Below, piece by piece: positions 4,757-7,555 of a DNA stretch of 7,555 nt. Within the stretch, counting starts at the first letter, position 1; every line of letters starts with the position of its first letter. Made by a program: the position numbers and the translations under genes. Source of the DNA: 2-01-FULL-49-10 sp041652335 (GTDB taxonomy: Bacteria; Patescibacteriota; Kazan-3B-28; UBA10110); assembly GCA_041652335.1 (NCBI GenBank), contig JBAZHL010000029.1, forward strand, positions 1 to 7,555. The letters are read 5' to 3'. A model generated the notes under the pieces. It was given only the letters and a program-made list of their open reading frames with translations, had not been told where the DNA came from and searched no databases.

Positions 4757-4762
4757 AAGGAG
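4757..4762 (+). promoter_or_regulatory. Strong ribosome binding site of nrdJ
   Basis: AAGGAG lies 8 nt before the ATG at 4771 and decides the nrdJ start. It allows independent translation initiation despite the 207-bp gap after nrdR. Confidence 0.88.
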
Positions 4763-4770
4763 AAAGGACG

Positions 4771-7555
4771 ATGGCACTGATCAAGACCCGCACTGGCCGT
4801 GAACTGGTGAAACGATACTTTACCAAAGATGGTGATGATGTCTTTGCGGGGGTTAAATGGGGCAAACGCCGTGCCTATATTTATGATGCTAAAGAGGAAA
4901 TGGCGCTGATCGATGTCGAGGTGGAGGCTCCAGATTTTTGGTCGGACACTGCGATTAACATTGCAGCTTATAAATATTTGAGAAAGCGTGGAGTGCCCAC
5001 CCCTGAGGGGCGGGAGACCAGTATTCGCCAGCTTGTCTCCAGAGTGGCGGATACCTATGCCCAAGTGGGAGAGGAGCTGGGTTATTTCGAGAACGTAGAA
5101 GAGTCACAGGCTTTTCGTGATGAATTAGCCTACATCTTGTTGCATCAACACGGTGCGTTTAATTCGCCGGTGTGGTTTAACGTTGGTTTGTGGCACAAAT
5201 ACGGCATCGACAAGCCAACCCAAAATTTCCACTACAATATCGAAACACAAACAGTAGAACTATCCCCGGGGGCTTATCAGTACCCGCAGTGTAGTGCTTG
5301 CTTTATCCAATCGGTGGATGATTCGTTGGAAGGAATCTTTGAGTTAGTTAAGCGTGAGGCTCGTTTATTTAAATACGGTTCAGGCACCGGTAGTAATTTC
5401 TCGCCGCTACGCTCCAAATACGAGCATCTTTCTAATGGCGGAACATCCTCCGGGCTGCTATCGTTCTTGAGAGTGTTTGACGCCAGTGCTGGATCAACCA
5501 AATCTGGTGGCACAACCAGGCGAGCGGCCAAGATGGTGATCTTGGATATCGACCATCCGGAGATCGAGGACTTCATTAAATTAAAGGCCAAGGAAGAAGA
5601 CAAGGCGTTGGCGCTGATTCAAGCAGGGTACGATTCGGATTTTAACGGTGAGGCTTACCATACGGTGACCGGCCAGAACGCCAACAACTCGGTGCGGGTA
5701 ACTGATGAGTTTATGCAGGCCTATTTAACCGGCGGCACTTGGCAAACAAAGTTCAGGACTAATGGAGAGGTGCACCGTACTTATCAGGCAAAGGATCTGA
5801 TGCGGATGATCGCTGAATCGGCCTGGCGCTGCGCTGATCCTGGCATGCAGTACGATACCGTGATCAATCGGTGGCACACCTGCAAGGTCTCTGGTCGGAT
5901 CAACGCCAGCAACCCTTGCAGCGAATATATGTTCTTAAATGATACGGCGTGTAATTTGGCTTCGATCCGGTTAACCAAATTTGTTAAAGAAGACGGTGAG
6001 TTTAATGTTGAAGCTTTTCGTCACGCGATCGATATCTTTATCTTGGCGCAAGAGATCAGCATTGATATGGCTTCCTTCCCTTATCCAGAGATGGCGCTAA
6101 GATCACATCAGTTTAGAACCTTGGGCCTTGGTTATGCTGATCTGGGAGCCTACTTGATGCAGAGAGGCTTGCCTTATGATAGCGACGAAGGCCGGGGATT
6201 GGCAGCGGCTATTAGCGCGATTATGACCGGCCACGCATACGCTGTATCATCTCGGATCGCTGAGCGATTGGGAACTTTTTCGGAGTACCAGAAGAATCGC
6301 GACAGCATGTTGGAGGTAATCAAAATGCATCAGCAGGCCTCGGAGAACATTGCTGGAGCGCCCAGCTACATCAAGCAGGCAGCGATGGATGATTGGAATG
6401 ATGCTTTGGCCTTAGGTCGCGATCACGGGTTTAGAAACGCCCAGGTAACGGTGTTGGCGCCAACGGGAACGATTGGTCCGTTAATGGATGTGGACACTAC
6501 TGGGGTAGAGCCAGACTTTGCTTTGGTAAAATACAAAAAATTGGCTGGTGGTGGTGGGTACTCGATCGTTAATCAATCGATTGAATCAGCTTTGAGCAAT
6601 TTAGGGTATGGCTCGGACGACATTGCCGTTATCAACCAATATGTGTTAGACAACGGCAAGATTGAGGGTGCTCCTAACCTGCATACCGAACATTTAGCCA
6701 TCTTTGATTGCGCTAATAAGTGCGGCGATGGTGAGAGATTTATCCGACCAATGGCGCATGTGGAGATGATGGCAGCGATTCAGCCGTTTATTAGTGGTGC
6801 TATCAGCAAGACGGTTAATATGCCAAACGAAGCCACGGTGGACGAGATCGAAGAGATGTACATAGAGGCGTGGCGCAAGGGCTTAAAGGCGCTGGCGATC
6901 TATCGGGATGGTAGCAAATCGTCCCAGCCGCTCACTACCAAAAAAGATAGTGGCATTAGTCCCCTACAGATTCCATCTCGGACGCGAGAGATGCCCAAAA
7001 CCAGATCTGGGCTGACCCATAAGTTCTCGATCGGCGGGCATAAAGTTTACATTACTGCCAATCGATTCGAAGACGGGAGTGTGGGCGAGGTATTCTTAAC
7101 TGCCGGTAAAGAGGGATCGATCGTTAATGGTTTGTTGGGCACCATTGCACGGTTATCTTCTAAGATGCTGCAAGAGGGTGTCTCGGCCGATACGATCATC
7201 GATTCGTTACTGAACTTACGCTTTGACCCGTGGGGAATTACCGATAACCCAGATATCCCGATGGCAAAATCGATGCCGGATTATATCGCCAGGTGGTTAG
7301 GCAAAGAATTCTTGCCGCTGGATCGTCAAGTGGCGATGGGATTAGTGGATGTTTCAGCTAAGTTGCTGCAGGAAGAAAGTAATCATCATAGTGAGCCAAC
7401 TATAGAGCAGCCCGTATTGGCGATTAATCCCGAAGAAAGTAGTTCTTCCGATGGAATCAAATATGCGCCACCGTGTCCGACTTGTGGGGCGTTAATGGTG
7501 AGAGGAGGGACGTGTTTCTCTTGCAGAGAGTGCGGGACTACAACGGGTTGTAGCT
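4771..7555 (+). CDS. nrdJ: Adenosylcobalamin-dependent class II ribonucleotide reductase NrdJ, complete or nearly so at window end
   Basis: The frame is open for 928 codons to the window edge. It encodes the B12-dependent reductase that converts ribonucleotides to deoxyribonucleotides in the cytoplasm. Expected redox cysteines are Cys177 (in CSACFIQSVDDS) and Cys394 (in TACNLAS). The radical Cys383 and Glu385 lie in NPCSEY (381-386). Other family blocks are FKYGSGTGSNFSPLRS (200-215) and APTGTIG (563-569). A TSCPB-type domain (about 748-850) precedes the cysteine-rich tail, with Cys902, 905, 915, 918, 921 and 927, likely a zinc ribbon plus the swinging thiols that re-reduce the active site. 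No N-terminal ATP-cone is seen, so overall activity control by dATP may rest on NrdR. The frame ends in GTTTGCS plus a single T; family members typically end in GCS, so the T is probably the first base of the stop codon. Confidence 0.97.
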   Translation, partial: MALIKTRTGRELVKRYFTKDGDDVFAGVKWGKRRAYIYDAKEEMALIDVEVEAPDFWSDTAINIAAYKYLRKRGVPTPEGRETSIRQLVSRVADTYAQVGEELGYFENVEESQAFRDELAYILLHQHGAFNSPVWFNVGLWHKYGIDKPTQNFHYNIETQTVELSPGAYQYPQCSACFIQSVDDSLEGIFELVKREARLFKYGSGTGSNFSPLRSKYEHLSNGGTSSGLLSFLRVFDASAGSTKSGGTTRRAAKMVILDIDHPEIEDFIKLKAKEEDKALALIQAGYDSDFNGEAYHTVTGQNANNSVRVTDEFMQAYLTGGTWQTKFRTNGEVHRTYQAKDLMRMIAESAWRCADPGMQYDTVINRWHTCKVSGRINASNPCSEYMFLNDTACNLASIRLTKFVKEDGEFNVEAFRHAIDIFILAQEISIDMASFPYPEMALRSHQFRTLGLGYADLGAYLMQRGLPYDSDEGRGLAAAISAIMTGHAYAVSSRIAERLGTFSEYQKNRDSMLEVIKMHQQASENIAGAPSYIKQAAMDDWNDALALGRDHGFRNAQVTVLAPTGTIGPLMDVDTTGVEPDFALVKYKKLAGGGGYSIVNQSIESALSNLGYGSDDIAVINQYVLDNGKIEGAPNLHTEHLAIFDCANKCGDGERFIRPMAHVEMMAAIQPFISGAISKTVNMPNEATVDEIEEMYIEAWRKGLKALAIYRDGSKSSQPLTTKKDSGISPLQIPSRTREMPKTRSGLTHKFSIGGHKVYITANRFEDGSVGEVFLTAGKEGSIVNGLLGTIARLSSKMLQEGVSADTIIDSLLNLRFDPWGITDNPDIPMAKSMPDYIARWLGKEFLPLDRQVAMGLVDVSAKLLQEESNHHSEPTIEQPVLAINPEESSSSDGIKYAPPCPTCGALMVRGGTCFSCRECGTTTGCS

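Larger units (their letters stand above)
4564..4770 (+). other. Hairpin-rich nrdR-nrdJ intercistronic region
   Basis: This 207-bp gap has no gene, no convincing promoter, no T-run terminator and no NrdR box that I can see. It contains small hairpins just after nrdR: CGAC-TTTT-GTCG (4565-4576), and a 7-bp stem with one bulged A (4586-4604, loop TTAG). An AT-rich stretch follows (about 4618-4645), then a GC-rich palindrome doublet (4651-4709), then another AT-rich run into the nrdJ SD. The simplest reading is that nrdR and nrdJ share one transcript and this stretch is folded RNA between them. Confidence 0.5.

Noticed and set aside
4564..4770. Cobalamin riboswitch before the B12-dependent nrdJ
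   Set aside because: I looked for a B12-box-like conserved core and found none, and the 207-bp region with simple local hairpins does not show the expected architecture. A covariance-model search would settle it.

Overview
This is a compact, mostly one-direction stretch of bacterial chromosome. Every gene I can support is on the + strand. It carries housekeeping genes for ribosome function, cell division and deoxynucleotide supply. I see no transposase, phage gene, tRNA, rRNA or CRISPR array. The genes are short, tightly packed and of intermediate GC. The division cluster is reduced to ftsA-ftsZ with no mur/mra genes nearby, and the only ribonucleotide reductase is the B12-dependent class II enzyme NrdJ. 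This would fit a streamlined lineage such as Patescibacteria/CPR, but that placement is inference; no single sequence here proves it.

Layout: (1) 3-194, C-terminal end of a HIT-family nucleotide hydrolase. (2) 249-1355, a ribosome-related operon: rpsU (bS21), yqeY (GatB/YqeY domain) and ybeY (endoribonuclease). It is led by a near-consensus promoter whose predicted +1 falls on the rpsU start codon. (3) 1365-2650, ftsA with its own promoter. (4) 2651-2850, a regulatory gap with DnaA-box-like 9-mers and a strong promoter bracketed by a perfect 9-bp inverted repeat. (5) 2851-3942, ftsZ with a strong Shine-Dalgarno, closed by a 12-bp-stem intrinsic terminator at 3961-3988. (6) 3989-4110, the nrdR control region with two NrdR boxes 32 bp apart. 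(7) 4111-4563, nrdR. (8) 4564-4770, a hairpin-rich gap with a REP-like palindrome doublet. (9) 4771 to the window end, nrdJ, essentially complete: the window stops one base into what should be its stop codon.

How the genes work together: bS21, YqeY and YbeY belong to translation and rRNA maturation. FtsA tethers FtsZ to the membrane to build the division ring. NrdR senses nucleotides and represses reductase genes, and NrdJ makes the deoxynucleotides. The least expected signals are non-coding. A 12-bp sequence and a 9-bp DnaA-box-like sequence recur in both the ftsZ and nrdR control regions, suggesting that division and dNTP supply may share a regulator. I found no previously undescribed protein system here; the candidates for novelty are these regulatory elements and the structured gap before nrdJ.
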